Origin: Asanoa ishikariensis
GTDB taxonomy: Bacteria > Actinomycetota > Actinomycetes > Mycobacteriales > Micromonosporaceae
Length of the DNA stretch: 64,000 nt
Assembly (NCBI RefSeq): GCF_900107455.1
Contig: NZ_FNQB01000002.1
Span: 868,001 to 932,000, forward strand
Direction of reading: 5' to 3'
Each line of letters begins with the position of its first letter. The stretch's first letter is position 1. Below the pieces are notes generated by a model. It was given only the letters and a program-made list of their open reading frames with translations. It did no database searches and had not been told where the DNA came from. A program made the position numbers and the translations under genes. Positions 63,001-64,000 of this stretch are shown here, one piece after another.

Positions 63001-63042
63001 CTAGCAGCCGCAGTCGCAGCCACATCCGCAGCATCCGCGCAT
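63001..63042 (-). CDS. 13-residue cysteine-rich peptide downstream of MerR regulator
   Basis: ATG at 63042-63040 encodes MRGCCGCGCDCGC, ending in TAG at 63003-63001. Six of thirteen residues are cysteine, in a CCxCxCxCxC arrangement typical of metal-thiolate binding. Upstream is AAAGGAGGTGA, a perfect match to the 16S rRNA 3' end, nine bases before the ATG; this ribosome site also contains the stop of the MerR gene, so translation is coupled. Standard gene finders would miss it by length. No other frame explains so strong a Shine-Dalgarno. It probably chelates or carries the metal sensed by the MerR protein. I know no described family of this size. Confidence 0.7.
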   Translation of the reverse strand: MRGCCGCGCDCGC

Positions 63043-63048
63043 CCTCGC

Positions 63049-63456
63049 TCACCTCCTTTCGGCGTCGGTCCCGGGCGGGCACCAGGTCCCCGGCTCGGGC
63101 GGCGGGCAGTCCGGCGACGGCAGCGCGTCGATCATCCGCACCATCTCGGCGCGCAGCGCGGCCAGCCGGGCCAGCTCCGCGTCGAGCTCGGCCAGGCGCC
63201 GCGTGAGCAGCTCCTCGGCCGGCTCGCACGGGCACACCCCGGTGTCCCGCACCGCCAGCAGCTCGCCGATGTCGCGCAGCCGCAACCCGAGCCGCTGCCC
63301 ACCCTGGATGAACCGCACCCGGTCCGCCGCGCTCTCGTCGTACGCCCGGTAGCCGGACGCCGTCCGCGGCGGCGGCCGCAGCAGCCCGACCCGCTCGTAG
63401 TACCGGACGGTGTCCGCGGAAACGCCCGCCACCTGCGCCAACTCGGCAACCCGCAT
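63049..63456 (-). CDS. MerR-family metal-responsive regulator
   Basis: 135 residues from ATG 63456. The winged helix covers about 1-70 (AELAQVAGVSADTVRYYERV, YRAYDE). A long dimerisation helix follows. Cysteines lie where thiophilic-metal sensors use them: CPCEPAEELL at the helix start, and near the C-terminus PDCPPPEPGTWCPPG. This resembles MerR and ZntR-type sensors of soft or divalent ions rather than drug sensors; which metal is uncertain. It lies under a typical MerR promoter (63464-63495) and is probably autoregulated and leaderless. Its stop codon is inside the ribosome-binding site of the 13-residue cysteine peptide, and the two form one operon. Confidence 0.88.
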   Translation of the reverse strand: MRVAELAQVAGVSADTVRYYERVGLLRPPPRTASGYRAYDESAADRVRFIQGGQRLGLRLRDIGELLAVRDTGVCPCEPAEELLTRRLAELDAELARLAALRAEMVRMIDALPSPDCPPPEPGTWCPPGTDAERR

Positions 63457-63463
63457 GAGCACC

Positions 63464-63495
63464 ACGCTAAACCTTGGAGCACACTCCAAAGTCAA
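63464..63495 (-). promoter_or_regulatory. MerR-type promoter and operator
   Basis: On the minus strand, -35 TTGACT (63495-63490) and -10 TTAGCG or TAGCGT (63470-63464) are separated by 19-20 bp, the over-long spacing typical of MerR-activated promoters. Between them is TTGGAG-(4)-CTCCAA, extended to 8 of 9 matching positions on each side (63471-63492). The -10 ends seven bases before the merR ATG, implying a leaderless message. Confidence 0.85.
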
Positions 63496-63535
63496 GCGCT
63501 GGATCGATGGACATGCCGCCGGTACGGTCGGCGCC

Positions 63536-64000
63536 ATGGACTCGCTGCCGCGCACCATGTGGACGCTGTTCGAGCCGATCCACTCGGTCACGTACTTCAC
63601 GCCGCAGGCCAAGGAGGCGTTCGAGGCGGCCAACCTGCGCGGCTTCTGGCGCGGCTACTTCGCCGGCCGGGCGGCGCCGCTGGGTGCGGTCGACGCGGCC
63701 CCGGTCATCGCGCTGTTCTGGGGCTTCGCACCGGGCATGGTGACCCGGGCACTGCCCGACGTCTGGTCCCGGGCGACGCCCGCGGAGTCGCTGGCGGCCC
63801 GCCTGGCCGGTGCCCGCGCCTCGCTGGCGGCGCTGCTCGACGGCGTCGGCCCGGTCGACGAGGCCGCCGACCTGCTCCGCGAGGCGGCGTCCGCAGTGCC
63901 GACCGTGGGCCGCGTGCTGGGCGCCGCGAACGCCGCGTTGCCGTGGCCGGAGGACCCGATCGGGAGGCTTTGGCAGGCGGCCACGATCCTGCGCGAGCAC
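63536..64000 (+). CDS. SCO6745-family protein (partial, C-terminus beyond right edge)
   Basis: The first 155 residues of a plus-strand gene that continues past the window. The sequence RTMWTLFEPIHSVTYFTPQA, then LRGFWRGYFAGRAAPLGAV, is highly characteristic of the actinobacterial SCO6745 family, helical proteins of unknown function. TACGGT (63523-63528) lies seven bases before ATG 63536, so the message is probably leaderless. It is divergent from the merR gene across 79 bp, and the MerR operator could influence it too, although its own -35 region is separate. Confidence 0.85.
   Translation, partial: MDSLPRTMWTLFEPIHSVTYFTPQAKEAFEAANLRGFWRGYFAGRAAPLGAVDAAPVIALFWGFAPGMVTRALPDVWSRATPAESLAARLAGARASLAALLDGVGPVDEAADLLREAASAVPTVGRVLGAANAALPWPEDPIGRLWQAATILREH

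Overview
The window is about 64 kb of very GC-rich actinomycete chromosome. Nearly every third codon position is G or C, starts are often GTG, and F420-type oxidoreductases, a SARP/NB-ARC/TPR regulator, an NAD-glutamate dehydrogenase and SCO6745-like and DUF6232 proteins are present. A Micromonosporaceae-like organism is my best guess; the phylum is secure, the family is inference. There are no tRNA or rRNA genes, CRISPR arrays, transposases or phage genes, and no gene-free stretch longer than 300 bases. It reads as ordinary chromosome with some lineage-specific islands.

Layout. (1) 1-5.6 kb: a DivIVA-like polar coiled-coil protein (cut by the left edge), crotonyl-CoA carboxylase/reductase, an LLM oxidoreductase, methylmalonyl-CoA epimerase, thiolase and MeaB. 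(2) 5.6-19.6 kb: two modules of giant FtsX-like ABC exporters (three ~1000-aa permeases and three ATPases) flanking an Asp23-family gene and an isobutyryl-CoA mutase-type large subunit. (3) 19.6-24.3 kb: a thioredoxin-TPR protein, an arginase-fold protein with a long repetitive tail, and a MecA-like penicillin-binding lipoprotein. (4) 24.5-29.5 kb: the large NAD-glutamate dehydrogenase. (5) 29.5-37.7 kb: a copper ATPase with two CsoR-like boxes, a GNAT protein, a ROK regulator divergent from a NagZ-like GH3 enzyme, and a TetR-ABC exporter unit. (6) 37.8-44.8 kb: EamA transporter, serine hydrolase, divergent ApbE-like protein, ABC ATPase, LLM oxidoreductase, ribokinase and a helical protein. 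(7) 44.8-50.1 kb: an IlvG-like TPP enzyme, a membrane-anchored Hsp70-like protein, enoyl-CoA hydratase and two DUF6232 paralogues. (8) 50.1-56 kb: the large SARP regulator and small membrane or GNAT genes. (9) 56-63 kb: EtfBA, cysteine desulfurase, MnmA, a ferric-reductase-like flavoprotein, an FkbM methyltransferase and a small kinase. (10) 63-64 kb: a MerR regulator followed by a 13-residue cysteine-rich peptide, divergent from a SCO6745-like gene cut by the right edge.

How the genes work together. The left cluster fits short-chain acyl-CoA metabolism: thiolase and Ccr make C4 and ethylmalonyl units, the epimerase and MeaB serve B12-dependent mutases, and the mutase carries the Phe80/Gln198 residues of isobutyryl-CoA mutase. 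EtfBA, enoyl-CoA hydratase and the TPP enzyme support acyl-CoA oxidation; EtfBA and the TPP enzyme share a 17-bp promoter element. IscS-type desulfurase and MnmA form a tRNA thiolation pair. Metal handling appears twice, in the CsoR-box copper ATPase and in the MerR/cysteine-peptide unit, which I consider the best candidate for something undescribed.
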